Positions 1 through 9,848 are shown, counted from the first letter of the stretch. The stretch: 34,313 nt of DNA from JAIVGV01 sp031425275 (GCA_031425275.1 JANPJA010000071.1:1-34313), one strand, 5' to 3'. Made by a program: numbers and translations. Notes: generated from the letters alone by a model not told the origin.

Positions 1-76
1 CGCAGAGGGGGCGCAGAGAAGAAGTGATCTTTCTCTGCGCCCCCTCTGCGTCCTCTGCGTCTCGGCGGTGAGTTCT
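1..76. repeat. Dispersed CGCAGAGG-type repeat with long inverted repeat
   Basis: Positions 1-18 and 33-50 are perfect inverted copies (18 bp), and the flanking AA/TT extends the stem to 20 bp. A further CTCTGCGTCCTCTGCG copy with a CTCGGCGGTGAG tail follows to about 72. The motif resembles the intergenic CGCAGAGGACGCAGAG repeats scattered through many environmental bacterial genomes. It sits downstream of asd and could fold as a transcript-end hairpin, but no T tract follows the stem in either direction. Its true left edge is probably outside the window. Confidence 0.7.
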
Positions 77-97
77 CCTGCTTGCCCTTCGTTCATT

Positions 98-139
98 TGA
101 AAAACGCTCTAAAAACTGAAAACTAAAAACTGAAAACTG
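98..139. repeat. Short AAAAACTGAAAACT tandem repeats
   Basis: The unit AAAACTGAAAACT appears twice with a partial copy between, downstream of asd. It is AT-rich in a GC-rich background and looks like intergenic repeat filler. No coding or regulatory role can be read from it. Confidence 0.5.
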
Positions 140-166
140 GCTCGTTCGTCTTTCACTTCATCGTTC

Positions 167-1225
167 CTACTTTGTCCCTATCCGGTTGGTTGCGGCGAGC
201 AGTTCGGCGTTGAGGACGGCCGCGCCGGCCGCGCCGCGCACGGTGTTGTGGCTCAGAGCCACGAAGCGGAAGTCCAACACCTTGTCGGGCAGCACGCGCC
301 CGACCGTGACGCTCATCCCGCGCCCGGCGTCGCGGTCGAGCCGCGGCTGCGGCCGGTCGCGCTCCTCGCGCACGATGATGGCGCGCCCCGGCGCGCTGTG
401 CAGCCGCAACTCCTGCGGGAGCGAACGGAAACTCGCGAGCGCGTCCTTGACCTCTTCCAGCTCGGCCCGCCGCGCGAGTTTCACGCGCACGGCGGCCGTG
501 TGGCCGTCCGTGACGTTGACGCGGTGAACCTGCGCGCTCAGACGGAACGGCGCGGGCGCGATTTTCGTCCCCGCCGCCGTGCCCAAAATCTTCTGCGTCT
601 CCTCTTCGATCTTCTCCTCCTCGCCCTCGATGAACGGCAGCAGGTTGTCCGTGATGTCGAGCGAGGGCACGCCGGGGTAACCCGCGCCGGAGATGGCCTG
701 CATCGTCGTGACGACGACCGCTTCAAGCCCGAAGCGCGCGTGGAGCGGCGCGAGCGGGAGCGCGATGTTGATGACCGAGCAGTTCGGGTTAGTCACGATG
801 AACCCGCCCGCCGGGTAAGTCGCGCGCTGCGCGTCGAGCAGGCTCAGGTGTTCGTGGTTCACCTCCGGGATGAGCAGCGGCACGCCCTCGTCCATGCGGA
901 AGGCCGACGAGTTGCTGATGACCGCGTACCCGGCCCCGGCGAACTCGCCCTCGACCTCGCGCGCCATCCCGCCGGGCAGGCTGGAGAAGACGAGGTCGCA
1001 CGCGAGCGGCGGGCGCGGGGCTTCGACCGGCATCGAGCGCACGTACTCCGGCATCCCGCCCGCCAACCGCCACGCGCACGCCTCGGCGTAACTCTTCCCC
1101 TGCGACTTGTCCGAGGCCGCCAGCGCCGTCACCTCGAACTGCGGGTGGCCTCTGAGCAACTGCACGAACCGCTGCCCCACCGTCCCCGTCGCCCCCAGAA
1201 TCCCGACGCGAATTTTCCGGCTCAT
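167..1225 (-). CDS. asd: Aspartate-semialdehyde dehydrogenase
   Basis: It reduces aspartyl-4-phosphate with NADPH to aspartate semialdehyde, the second step of the aspartate pathway, in the cytoplasm. The 352-aa product has an N-terminal Rossmann motif GATGTVGQ (residues 11-18), the active-site cysteine in TNPNCS (C149), and a likely catalytic histidine in DGHTAA (H242). Length and motif style match the archaeal/fungal-type ASADH rather than the E. coli type. The ATG at 1225 follows a purine stretch (GAGG about 9 nt upstream). It is the last gene of the minus-strand lysine/DAP cluster, about 126 bp downstream of the aminotransferase, with a repeat hairpin between them, so it may be partly independently transcribed. 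Confidence 0.95.
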   Translation of the reverse strand: MSRKIRVGILGATGTVGQRFVQLLRGHPQFEVTALAASDKSQGKSYAEACAWRLAGGMPEYVRSMPVEAPRPPLACDLVFSSLPGGMAREVEGEFAGAGYAVISNSSAFRMDEGVPLLIPEVNHEHLSLLDAQRATYPAGGFIVTNPNCSVINIALPLAPLHARFGLEAVVVTTMQAISGAGYPGVPSLDITDNLLPFIEGEEEKIEEETQKILGTAAGTKIAPAPFRLSAQVHRVNVTDGHTAAVRVKLARRAELEEVKDALASFRSLPQELRLHSAPGRAIIVREERDRPQPRLDRDAGRGMSVTVGRVLPDKVLDFRFVALSHNTVRGAAGAAVLNAELLAATNRIGTK

Positions 1226-1256
1226 CTCTCACACCTCGAATAACGTGACGGGTCAA

Positions 1257-1343
1257 CCGTGACAGGTGACAAGGGAAAACAGGTCTTCACCTGTCACCTA
1301 TCACGGTTTACGGTTAACGGCTCTTGCCTGTCACCTGTCACGG
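1257..1343. repeat. Three-armed inverted repeat between aminotransferase gene and asd
   Basis: CCGTGACAGGTGACA at 1257-1271 has two downstream inverse copies: TGTCACCTATCACGG at 1292-1306 (14 of 15 paired) and TGTCACCTGTCACGG at 1329-1343 (15 of 15). Two alternative stem-loops sharing one arm are therefore possible in RNA from this spacer. The sequence also carries CGGTTAAC motifs resembling the GTCAACC repeats at the right end of the window, so it may simply be a dispersed repeat. Confidence 0.6.
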
Positions 1344-1351
1344 TTAACCCG

Positions 1352-2494
1352 TCACGGCCTTAATGCCACTTTCATCCGCCGCACGCCCTCGGCGAGCGCG
1401 GCCGTGTCGGCGCAGAAGGAGAGACGCAAGAAACCTTCCGCCTCCGCGCCGAACGCGCCGCCGGGGACGGTGATGACGCGCGCGGCGAGCAAGCGATCGG
1501 CCACCTCGGCCGACGTGCCGAACTCGCTCGTGTCGAGCATCGCGTAGAACGCGCCGTCGGGCGAGACGGCGCGCAAACCGAGTTCCGACTCTAACAGCGC
1601 GAGCAGCAGATCGCGCCGCTCGCGGAAAATCCGCCGGTGCCCGGCGCGGGCCTCGGCCGCTTCGTCCGTCCACGCCGTGAGCGCGGCCTTCTGCGAGACG
1701 GTCGAGGCGCAGGTCGTCACATACCCGTGGAGGACGAGCGCGCTGCGCACCACTTCGCGAGCGCCGCCGCACAGCCACCCCAGCCGCCACCCCGTCATCG
1801 ACATCGACTTCGAGAGTCCGCTGACGATTAGCGTGCGCTCGTAAAATTCCGAAGGCGAGGCGGGCCGCTCGCCCGCGTAATAAATCTCGCGGTAGATTTC
1901 GTCGCTGACGACGTAAGCGTTCGTGCCGCGCAGGGCGTCGGCCATCGCGGCCAAGTCCTCGCGCGAGAGCGTGCGGCCCGTCGGGTTCGAGGGGCTGATC
2001 AGGACGACGACCTTCGTGCGCGGCGTGACGGCGCGGCGGAACTCTTCCGCGTCGAATTGGAAACCGCCCGCGGCCGGCATCTTGTAGAAGCGCGGCACGC
2101 CGCCGGCCATCCGCGTGATGACGGGATAGGCGATGAAGCCGGGGTCGGGCAGCAGCACCTCGTCGCCCGCATCGACGAGCGTCATCAGCGCGAGGTACAT
2201 CGCCTCCTGCGACCCGGCGGTGACGACGACGCCGTCCGCGCCCGCGTTCAGTTGCGGGTAGTCCGCGGCGACGCGCTCGCGAAGGGCGGGCATCCCGGCG
2301 TGGGCCGTGTAGCCGTTCTGCTCCTCCGCGACGACGCGCGCGGCCTCGCGCCGCACCACTTCCGGCGTCGGCAAGTCAGGCTCGCCGAGTCCGAAGTTGA
2401 TGCTGCCCGGCAGCGCGCGGTCGAACAACTGCCGGATCGCGCTCTTCTGTATCCCGCGCAAACGCGCGGGCGGCTGAAAATCCACCAAACCCAA
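1352..2494 (-). CDS. Class I/II PLP aminotransferase, probable DAP-pathway aminotransferase
   Basis: This 380-aa fold-type I aminotransferase has the pyridoxal-phosphate lysine K229 in SGLSKSMSMTGWRLGW, N170 in SPSNPTG, D198 and Y201 in VSDEIY, and R237 nearby. Its position among dapE, dapB, dapA and dapD suggests it performs the N-succinyl-2-amino-6-ketopimelate transamination (the DapC role). An aspartate or LL-diaminopimelate aminotransferase cannot be excluded from sequence, since this superfamily is promiscuous. The start is TTG at 2494, chosen because AGGAG lies 6 nt upstream and no better start is near. It follows the small membrane-protein gene by 36 bp. Confidence 0.88.
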   Translation of the reverse strand: MGLVDFQPPARLRGIQKSAIRQLFDRALPGSINFGLGEPDLPTPEVVRREAARVVAEEQNGYTAHAGMPALRERVAADYPQLNAGADGVVVTAGSQEAMYLALMTLVDAGDEVLLPDPGFIAYPVITRMAGGVPRFYKMPAAGGFQFDAEEFRRAVTPRTKVVVLISPSNPTGRTLSREDLAAMADALRGTNAYVVSDEIYREIYYAGERPASPSEFYERTLIVSGLSKSMSMTGWRLGWLCGGAREVVRSALVLHGYVTTCASTVSQKAALTAWTDEAAEARAGHRRIFRERRDLLLALLESELGLRAVSPDGAFYAMLDTSEFGTSAEVADRLLAARVITVPGGAFGAEAEGFLRLSFCADTAALAEGVRRMKVALRP

Positions 2495-2530
2495 TGTTTA
2501 CTCCTGTCAGATGACCCGCACCCGCTCAAA

Positions 2531-2827
2531 CTAACGCGTCGGAGTGTGATCCGGCTTCCGCGCCTCCGCGTCCGTGGAATCCTCCCTTGCCCCCGCGTCC
2601 AATTCCCACCAAAGGAATCCGAAGAGTACACCCACGGCGAAATAGATCGGTACTCCGATCAGCCACCGGAACAACAAGCGTCCGGCGTCAACGTCACCCC
2701 AACTCCACCCGCTACCGGCGAGGGCCGTGGTGAGTGAGATGAGAGAGTTCAGGATGAGTACAGACCGCACACCGTTTAAGAGAACGTACCGCCTTCTCTT
2801 GCCGCCCGCCGTCTCCATGTGTTTCAT
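2531..2827 (-). CDS. Small two-helix membrane protein, unknown function
   Basis: A 98-aa product starting MKHMETAGGKRRR. The basic N-terminus is followed by two hydrophobic segments (about residues 15-40 and 51-73, the latter rich in F and W) and a charged C-terminal tail, so a small inner-membrane protein is likely. I do not recognise a family. The ATG at 2827 is preferred over an in-frame ATG at 2845 because GGAGGA sits 7 nt upstream of it. It lies between dapD (30 bp) and the aminotransferase gene (36 bp), so it appears co-transcribed with lysine biosynthesis. Whether it has a pathway role or is a passenger cannot be told. Confidence 0.72.
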   Translation of the reverse strand: MKHMETAGGKRRRYVLLNGVRSVLILNSLISLTTALAGSGWSWGDVDAGRLLFRWLIGVPIYFAVGVLFGFLWWELDAGAREDSTDAEARKPDHTPTR

Positions 2828-2834
2828 GGCGCAA

Positions 2835-2840
2835 TCCTCC
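2835..2840 (-). promoter_or_regulatory. Shine-Dalgarno GGAGGA deciding the 2827 start
   Basis: GGAGGA with a 7-nt spacer to ATG 2827. The longer in-frame ATG at 2845 lies upstream of this site and would place the SD inside the coding region, so the shorter protein is favoured. Confidence 0.6.
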
Positions 2841-2857
2841 ATCAATAGGGTTCACGC

Positions 2858-3694
2858 TCAGCGTAAAAAATCTTCCAGCCGCACGGCGGCGTCCGTCCGC
2901 TCGTCGCGGTATTTGACGATGACGGGGGCGTAGAGCGAGAGGCCGAGTTCGCGCCCCCACTCGGACTGCACCGCGCGAGCGCCGGGGACGACGACCGCGC
3001 CGGCCGGGATTTCGAGCGTGCGCTCGGCCGTGCGCGTGTAGGTCTGCCGGCGGACGAGATCGAAGACGGGCGTCGAGCCGGTGAGGATGACGCCCGAGGC
3101 CAGCACCGCGCGCTCGCGCACGATGGTGCCCTCATAGACGCCGCAGTTGCCGCCGACGAGCACGTCGTCCTCGATACAGACGGGGACGGCCCCGACGGGT
3201 TCGAGCACGCCGCCGATTTGCGCGGCGGCCGAGAGATGCACGCGCTTGCCGATTTGCGCGCACGAGCCGACGAGCGCGTGGCTGTCGATCATCGTGCCCT
3301 CGCCGACGTAAGCCCCGACGTTGACGTAACAAGGCGGCATCAGGACGACGCCGGGCGCGAGGTACGCGCCGTCGCGCACCGACGACCCGCCGGGGACGAT
3401 GCGGACGCGATCCGCGAGCGCGGTGTCGCGCAACGGGTAAGTGTCCTTGTCGAAGAAGCGCAGGGTGTCTTGCGCCCCGGACATCTCGACGAGCGCGCCC
3501 ATGCGGAAGCCGGCGAGGATGCCTTGCTTGACCCACGCATTCGCGCGCCACACGCCTTCGGCGTCGCGTTCGGCCGCGCGCACCTCGCCGCGGTTCAGGG
3601 CCGACTTGAATCCGGCGAAGGCCGCGCGGTCGTCGTCGGTGAACTCCTTAGCGTCGCGCCCGGCCAGCGACTCGATTCTTTTTTGTAGCGACAT
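2858..3694 (-). CDS. dapD: Tetrahydrodipicolinate N-succinyltransferase
   Basis: It transfers succinyl from succinyl-CoA to tetrahydrodipicolinate, committing the cell to the succinylase branch of DAP/lysine synthesis. The 278-aa length matches the usual 270-280 aa. The middle of the protein is a left-handed beta-helix of hexapeptide repeats, including the diagnostic PPCYVNVGAYVGEGTMID and GSCAQIGKRVHLSAAAQIGG stretches and VGGNCGVYEG. The ATG start at 3694 lies inside the 3' end of dapA, a 47-bp overlap in another frame, with GGGGAAG as a weak SD. Translation is therefore probably coupled to dapA. Confidence 0.95.
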   Translation of the reverse strand: MSLQKRIESLAGRDAKEFTDDDRAAFAGFKSALNRGEVRAAERDAEGVWRANAWVKQGILAGFRMGALVEMSGAQDTLRFFDKDTYPLRDTALADRVRIVPGGSSVRDGAYLAPGVVLMPPCYVNVGAYVGEGTMIDSHALVGSCAQIGKRVHLSAAAQIGGVLEPVGAVPVCIEDDVLVGGNCGVYEGTIVRERAVLASGVILTGSTPVFDLVRRQTYTRTAERTLEIPAGAVVVPGARAVQSEWGRELGLSLYAPVIVKYRDERTDAAVRLEDFLR

Positions 3695-4613
3695 TTTTCT
3701 TCCCCGCCTTCTTCACCATTCCCAGCCCGACGAGTACTTCGCGCACGCGCTCGCGCGTCGCGTCGGTGACGGGCACGAGCGGGAGGCGCAAGTTCTCTTC
3801 GAGCAGTCCCATCAACGCCATCGCCGCCTTGACCGGGCCGGGACTCGACTCGACGAAGTTCACGTCCATCAGCGGCAGCAGTCGGTAGTGAAGTTTACGC
3901 GCGGCGTCCCAGTTGCCGCCGAGTGCTTGGTGAACCAGAGCCGTCATTAACTTCGGCTGCTCGTTCGAGGCGACGGAGATGAGTCCGTCCGCGCCGAGCG
4001 CGATCATGGGGAGCGTCAGCGCGTCGTCGCCGGAGAGGACGAGGAAGCCGGCGGGCCGGGCGCGCAGTATCTCCATGATCTGCGTGAGATTGCCGGAGGC
4101 TTCTTTAACGGCGACCACGTTTTTGACTTCGCGCGCGAGCCGCAGCGTCGTCTCCGCCGAGATGTTCGAGGCGGTGCGCCCCGGCACGTTGTAGATGACG
4201 ACGGGCAACGGGGCGACCGATTCGGCCACGGCGCGGAAGTGCTGATACAGCCCCTCCTGCGTCGGCTTGTTGTAGTAGGGCGCGACGACCAGCACCGCGT
4301 CCGCGCCCAATTCGCGCGCGCGCACCGACTGCTCGATGGCGGCGGCCGTCGAGTTGCTCCCCGTCCCGGCGATGGCGCGCACGCCCATGGCGTGCGCCAA
4401 GCGGGTCGTCTTCTCGATCACAAACTCGCGCTCCGCGGCCGACAGCGTCACGCTCTCGCCCGTCGTCCCGCACGGCACGAGCGAATCCACGCCGCCGTCA
4501 ACCTGCCGCTCGGCGAGCTTGGACATGCGCTGCTCGTCGAGCGAGCCGTCAGCCTTGAACGGCGTCACCAGCGCGGTCGCGCAGCCCCTCATCCAGTCAA
4601 CTTTTTGTCTCAT
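3648..4613 (-). CDS. dapA: 4-hydroxy-tetrahydrodipicolinate synthase
   Basis: It condenses pyruvate with aspartate semialdehyde through a Schiff base. The 321-aa product carries GTTGE (residues 49-53), Y141 and R146 in YNVPGRTASN, and the Schiff-base lysine K170 in VVAVKEASGN. The start is ATG 4613, whose last two bases plus the next form the TGA stop of dapB (ATGA overlap); the open frame runs further upstream only inside dapB. The C-terminus carries an extra Lys/Arg-rich tail of about 20 residues (from about 300) beyond the usual end of about 292 aa. The dapD start lies in this tail region, so the extension overlaps dapD. Confidence 0.95.
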   Translation of the reverse strand: MRQKVDWMRGCATALVTPFKADGSLDEQRMSKLAERQVDGGVDSLVPCGTTGESVTLSAAEREFVIEKTTRLAHAMGVRAIAGTGSNSTAAAIEQSVRARELGADAVLVVAPYYNKPTQEGLYQHFRAVAESVAPLPVVIYNVPGRTASNISAETTLRLAREVKNVVAVKEASGNLTQIMEILRARPAGFLVLSGDDALTLPMIALGADGLISVASNEQPKLMTALVHQALGGNWDAARKLHYRLLPLMDVNFVESSPGPVKAAMALMGLLEENLRLPLVPVTDATRERVREVLVGLGMVKKAGKKNVATKKNRVAGRARR

Positions 4614-5326
4614 CTTTCGCCACCCCGTTCGGAGATTATTCGGTCGAGCACTTCCGCGAACTCGTAGAAGCCGGGCGTGCCGGAGAGCGTGCGCGCGGCG
4701 AGCAGCGCGCCCTCGACGAAGCCCTCGCGCGAGCGCGCCGTGTGCGTGAGGGTGATCTGGTCGGCGGCCGAGTCGAAGCCGGCGCGGTGCGTCCCCGGAA
4801 TGTGTCCGGCGCGCGTCGAAGCGATTGACACCGCTTGCCCGCGTGTCGCCTCGACGACTATCGCGCGCAGTTTCAACGCCGTGCCCGAAGGGGCGTCGCG
4901 CTTGCGCGAGTGGTGGGCCTCCTCGATGAAAGGCTCGTAGCCGCCCACGCCCCACAGCATTCGCGCGGCCTCCGCGACGACCCGGTAGAAGAGGTTGACG
5001 CCGACGGAGAAGTTCGCGCCGTGGACGAGCGAGCCATTGTGTGTTGAGACGACGCGGCGCGCTTCGTCGAGTTGTTCGTGCCAGCCCGTCGTGCCTTCGA
5101 CCAGCGTGACGCCGGCGCGGGCGCACGCCTCGACGTTGCGGAGCACCGCGTCGGCCACGGAAAAATCAATCGCCGCGTCGTGGCCGCGTAAATCTTCGGC
5201 GAGTTCCGCGACCGCGCGCCCCGCGTCGCGCGAGGTGACGACGAGTCCGATCTCGTGGCCGTCAGCGCGCGCGCGCGCCTCGACCAGACGGCCCATCGCG
5301 CCGTGACCGAACAGGGCCAGCTTCAT
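4610..5326 (-). CDS. dapB: 4-hydroxy-tetrahydrodipicolinate reductase
   Basis: It reduces the DapA product to tetrahydrodipicolinate with NAD(P)H. The 238-aa product is slightly short for the family (about 240-270). It has an N-terminal GHGAMG dinucleotide-binding loop (residues 7-12), EGTTGW (77-82), and the catalytic/substrate-binding segment EAHHSRKRDAPSGTA with H138, H139, K142 and the PSGTA loop. The start ATG at 5326 overlaps the dapE stop as ATGA, and its own stop overlaps the dapA start in the same way, indicating tight translational coupling. Confidence 0.94.
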   Translation of the reverse strand: MKLALFGHGAMGRLVEARARADGHEIGLVVTSRDAGRAVAELAEDLRGHDAAIDFSVADAVLRNVEACARAGVTLVEGTTGWHEQLDEARRVVSTHNGSLVHGANFSVGVNLFYRVVAEAARMLWGVGGYEPFIEEAHHSRKRDAPSGTALKLRAIVVEATRGQAVSIASTRAGHIPGTHRAGFDSAADQITLTHTARSREGFVEGALLAARTLSGTPGFYEFAEVLDRIISERGGER

Positions 5327-6417
5327 TTCGTCGCTCCTTCGGCACGACCCGCGTTGCCGTTGTCAGCGTCTCCGGCGCGCGCGCGCTCCGCGTTGTGCGT
5401 GCGCGCGAGCAGCGTGCGCGCGAGCCGCGCGTAAAGTTCGACCGAGTCCGAGAGTTCACTTTTGCGGACGCGCTCGTGCGAGGTGTGCGCGTCGAGAATT
5501 GAGCCGGGGCCGAGGAGCAGGGGCCGCCCCCAGTTCGTCAGGTAGGGGATGTCGGTGGTGAAGCGGACGACCCGTCCGTCGAAGCCTTCGACCGGGGTGA
5601 GCCGCACCGGATCGTTCTCGGAGAGGTACTCGACCGCGACGCGGGCGGCAACGACGCGCTCGAAAGTTTCTTTGACGGAGCGCGCGTCGGTGACGAGCCG
5701 CAGTTGCAGCTCGGCCCCGGCGCGGGCGGGGATGATGTTCGGGCGCGTGCCGCCGGAGAGCGTCCCGATGTTGCAGGTCGTCTCGCCGAAGAAGTCGTCG
5801 CGCGGCCACTCGTGCGCGCGAACGTCGGCCAGCACGTCGAGCAGTTTCTCGACCGCCGACTCGCCGTGCTCCGGGTAGGCCGAGTGGGCGGCGCGGCCCT
5901 CGGCCGTGAGACGCAGCCGCAACGATCCCTTCGTGCCCGTCGCCAGTTGGTTGTCCGTCGGCTCGCCGTTGACGAGGTGGCGGCAGTCGCGCGCCCACGC
6001 ATGAGAGTCGGCGGCGCGCGCGCCGTGGCTGCCGAGTTCTTCATCGACCGTGAAGAGCAGCCCGATCTCCTCGACGCCCCCGGCGCGCAGCCGTTCGGCC
6101 GCCGTGATCTGCGCCGCGATGATGCCTTTGGCGTCGCACGCGCCGCGCCCGTGGATCAACTCGCCGTCTTCCGAGGAGGCGATGTGCGGCGGGACGGTGT
6201 CCATGTGCGTCGAGAAGACGACGCGCGCCGCCGCGCCTTGGACGCGCGCCAGCACGTTCGCGCGACGCGGCGCGATCTCCTGCGACTCGACTTCGTAACC
6301 CAAGCCTTCGAGGTGGGCGACGAGGAAGCGGCCGACCTCGCCCTCCTCGCCGCTCACAGAAGGAATGTCTATCAGTTGCCGCGTCAGCGCGAATAGTTGT
6401 GACTCGTCTGTTTTCAT
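5323..6417 (-). CDS. dapE: M20-family metallohydrolase, probable succinyl-DAP desuccinylase
   Basis: A 364-aa cytoplasmic di-zinc deacylase. Metal and catalytic residues expected for M20 are visible: H71 and D73 in STHMDTVPP, D95 in GRGACDAKG, the catalytic pair E126/E127 in TVDEELGSHG, E152 in NGEPTDN, and a late His in ILDAHTSHE. The family also includes ArgE, LysK and CPG2-type enzymes, so the DapE assignment rests on the neighbours: dapD is present and no other desuccinylase is seen. It overlaps dapB by 4 bp. Upstream lies a palindromic element and then lysC; the SD is weak. Confidence 0.86.
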   Translation of the reverse strand: MKTDESQLFALTRQLIDIPSVSGEEGEVGRFLVAHLEGLGYEVESQEIAPRRANVLARVQGAAARVVFSTHMDTVPPHIASSEDGELIHGRGACDAKGIIAAQITAAERLRAGGVEEIGLLFTVDEELGSHGARAADSHAWARDCRHLVNGEPTDNQLATGTKGSLRLRLTAEGRAAHSAYPEHGESAVEKLLDVLADVRAHEWPRDDFFGETTCNIGTLSGGTRPNIIPARAGAELQLRLVTDARSVKETFERVVAARVAVEYLSENDPVRLTPVEGFDGRVVRFTTDIPYLTNWGRPLLLGPGSILDAHTSHERVRKSELSDSVELYARLARTLLARTHNAERARAGDADNGNAGRAEGATK

Positions 6418-6435
6418 GAGTGCCGTAATAAATTT

Positions 6436-6534
6436 TTGTAGGGGCAGGGCTTGTCCCTGCCCGCAGCGTGCAGAGCACGCTCAGTTCGCGCTGGCGCGCC
6501 CGAACGGGCAGAGGACTTGTCCCTGCCCCTACAA
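6436..6534. repeat. Palindromic dispersed element, copy 1 (downstream of lysC)
   Basis: The ends TTGTAGGGGCAGGG (6436-6449) and CCCTGCCCCTACAA (6521-6534) are perfect 14-bp inverted repeats around an imperfectly paired core. The same TGTAGGGGCAGGGCTTGTCC motif recurs at 8093-8166. This looks like a REP/MITE-like intergenic element. It fills most of the 133-bp lysC-dapE spacer. Confidence 0.75.
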
Positions 6535-6550
6535 TGTTGGGGCGCGGCCC

Positions 6551-7999
6551 TCAACGGCTGACGCCGCGCGCCTCGGCCGCGGCGTCGAGCATTTCGGAGA
6601 GCGAGTCCGTCTCGTCTTGTTCGGCTTCCCCCTCGAAGAAGGCCGCGTGCAGCCGCCTGACCGCCTCGACGGCGCGCCCCTCTTCGACCACGAAGGTGAG
6701 GTTGACGTTCGACGCGCCCTGCGAAATTAACAGGACGTTGATGTCGCTGATCGTGGAGAAGACTCGGCCCGCCACGCCCGGCGTCCAGCGCAACCCCTCG
6801 CCGACGACGCAGATGATCGCGCGCCCGCGCTCGACCGACGCCGCCGCGAACGGCTTGAGGTCGGCGATGATCGCGTCGAGCGCGCCCGCGTCTTCGATTG
6901 ACATCGAGACGCTGACCTCGGAAGTCGTCACCACGTCAACGATGGTGCGGTGGCGCTCGAAGACCTCGAACAGTTGGCGGAGGAAGCCGTAAGCCCCGAG
7001 CATCCGCGCCGAGGTGACGTGGACGATTGTCGCGCCCGTCTTGTGCGCGATGGCCTTGACCGTGCGCGGCGACGCCTCCGGCTCGAAGTAGATGACGGTG
7101 TCTTGCGCGCCCGGCCGGCGCGAGTTGCAGATGCGCACGGGGATGCCGCGCACGACGGCCGGCAGGATCGTCTTCGGGTGGAGGACTTTCGCGCCGAAGT
7201 AGGCCAGCTCCGCCGCCTCCGCGTAAGACATGCGCGGGACGGTGCGCGCCGCCGCGACGACGCGCGGGTCGGCGGTGAGCACGCCGGTCACGTCCGTCCA
7301 GATTTGAATCTCGGAGGCCGAGAGGGCCGCGCCGAAGACGGCGGCCGAGTAGTCCGAGCCGCCGCGCCCGAGCGTCGTGGTCTCGCCCGCGCGGGTCGAG
7401 CCGATGAAGCCGCCGAGGACGGGGACGACGGAGGCGGCGACGAGAGGTTCGAGCGCGTCGCGCGTGCGCCGCTCGGTCTCTTCCGGGAGGGGCGCGGCGC
7501 AGGTGTGCTCGTCGTTAGTGACGACGCAGCGGCGCGCGTCAACCATCTCGGCGGCGAGGCCGTGGGCGCGCAGCACGGCCGCGAAGAGCGTCGCGGAGAG
7601 TCGCTCGCCGTGGGAGACGACGGCATCCTGGAGCAGGGCGCGCGCTCGCGCGCCTGCGGCCGCCTCGCGGAGCAGCGCGGCGAGCTCGGCGCGCGCCGCG
7701 CCGACGGCCGACGAGAATTCTTCGACCTCGCCCGCGGCGACGAGGCTCTGCGCGGCGTCGAGGTGGCGCGCGAAGTGCGGGGCGAGTGAGGCGAGCGCGG
7801 CCTCGTGGCCGCCCCCCGTGGCGGCGCGCGTGAAGGCGGCGAGCAGCGCGTCCGTCACCTTGCTCATCGCCGAGACGACGACGACCGGGCCGAGACTCTT
7901 CCGCGCGCTGACGATGTCGGCCGCGCGCGCCAGCGCCGGCGCGTCCTCGACCGACGTGCCGCCGAACTTCAACACCAGTGGCTTGATCCCAGTCGTCAC
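6551..7999 (-). CDS. lysC: Aspartate kinase
   Basis: It phosphorylates aspartate, the first step toward lysine, threonine and methionine. The product is about 482 aa from GTG 7999. It shows the N-terminal KFGGTS nucleotide-binding motif (11-16), GRGGSDYSAA, WTDVTGVLTADPR and SYAEAAELAYFGAKVLHP of the kinase domain, then two C-terminal ACT-type regulatory segments (around GAYGFLRQLFEVF and INVLLISQGASNVN). These imply allosteric feedback, typically by lysine or threonine. The open frame runs on to 8152, but that part translates a palindromic repeat, so the start must be near KFGGTS. No clear SD precedes GTG 7999, so the exact start is uncertain. Confidence 0.93.
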   Translation of the reverse strand: MTTGIKPLVLKFGGTSVEDAPALARAADIVSARKSLGPVVVVSAMSKVTDALLAAFTRAATGGGHEAALASLAPHFARHLDAAQSLVAAGEVEEFSSAVGAARAELAALLREAAAGARARALLQDAVVSHGERLSATLFAAVLRAHGLAAEMVDARRCVVTNDEHTCAAPLPEETERRTRDALEPLVAASVVPVLGGFIGSTRAGETTTLGRGGSDYSAAVFGAALSASEIQIWTDVTGVLTADPRVVAAARTVPRMSYAEAAELAYFGAKVLHPKTILPAVVRGIPVRICNSRRPGAQDTVIYFEPEASPRTVKAIAHKTGATIVHVTSARMLGAYGFLRQLFEVFERHRTIVDVVTTSEVSVSMSIEDAGALDAIIADLKPFAAASVERGRAIICVVGEGLRWTPGVAGRVFSTISDINVLLISQGASNVNLTFVVEEGRAVEAVRRLHAAFFEGEAEQDETDSLSEMLDAAAEARGVSR

Positions 8000-8092
8000 G
8001 ATAGTCGCGCGAAGTGCGGGAAAGGCCGCCCGCTTTCTTTTGAATACGCTTAGAAAGTTTGGCGGCAATGATAACTCAGCGCGGCCCCAAAA

Positions 8093-8166
8093 TGTAGGGG
8101 CAGGGCTTGTCCCTGCCCGCCGCTTTGTTAAGCACGCGACGGGCGGGGACAAGCCCTGCCCCTACA
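8093..8166. repeat. Palindromic dispersed element, copy 2 (upstream of lysC)
   Basis: Arms 8093-8119 and 8140-8166 are inverted copies matching at 26 of 27 positions with a 20-nt loop. The outer 21 bp are perfect and begin TGTAGGGGCAGGGCTTGT. It is homologous to the element at 6436-6534. It lies between treS and lysC; in-frame translation of it gives an AGTSPAPT-type peptide, a frequent annotation artefact. Confidence 0.8.
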
Positions 8167-8192
8167 ACTGTTTTTACGCCGCTTCGTTTAAT

Positions 8193-9848
<1,656 letters not shown>

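Noticed and set aside
248..1243. Plus-strand frame opposite asd (331 aa)
   Set aside because: Shadow of asd; composition is Arg/Val/Asp-rich and no motif or SD is visible.
8000..8152. N-terminal extension of the aspartate kinase frame
   Set aside because: It translates a palindromic repeat (AGTSPAPT-type peptide) and precedes the normal start of the kinase fold.
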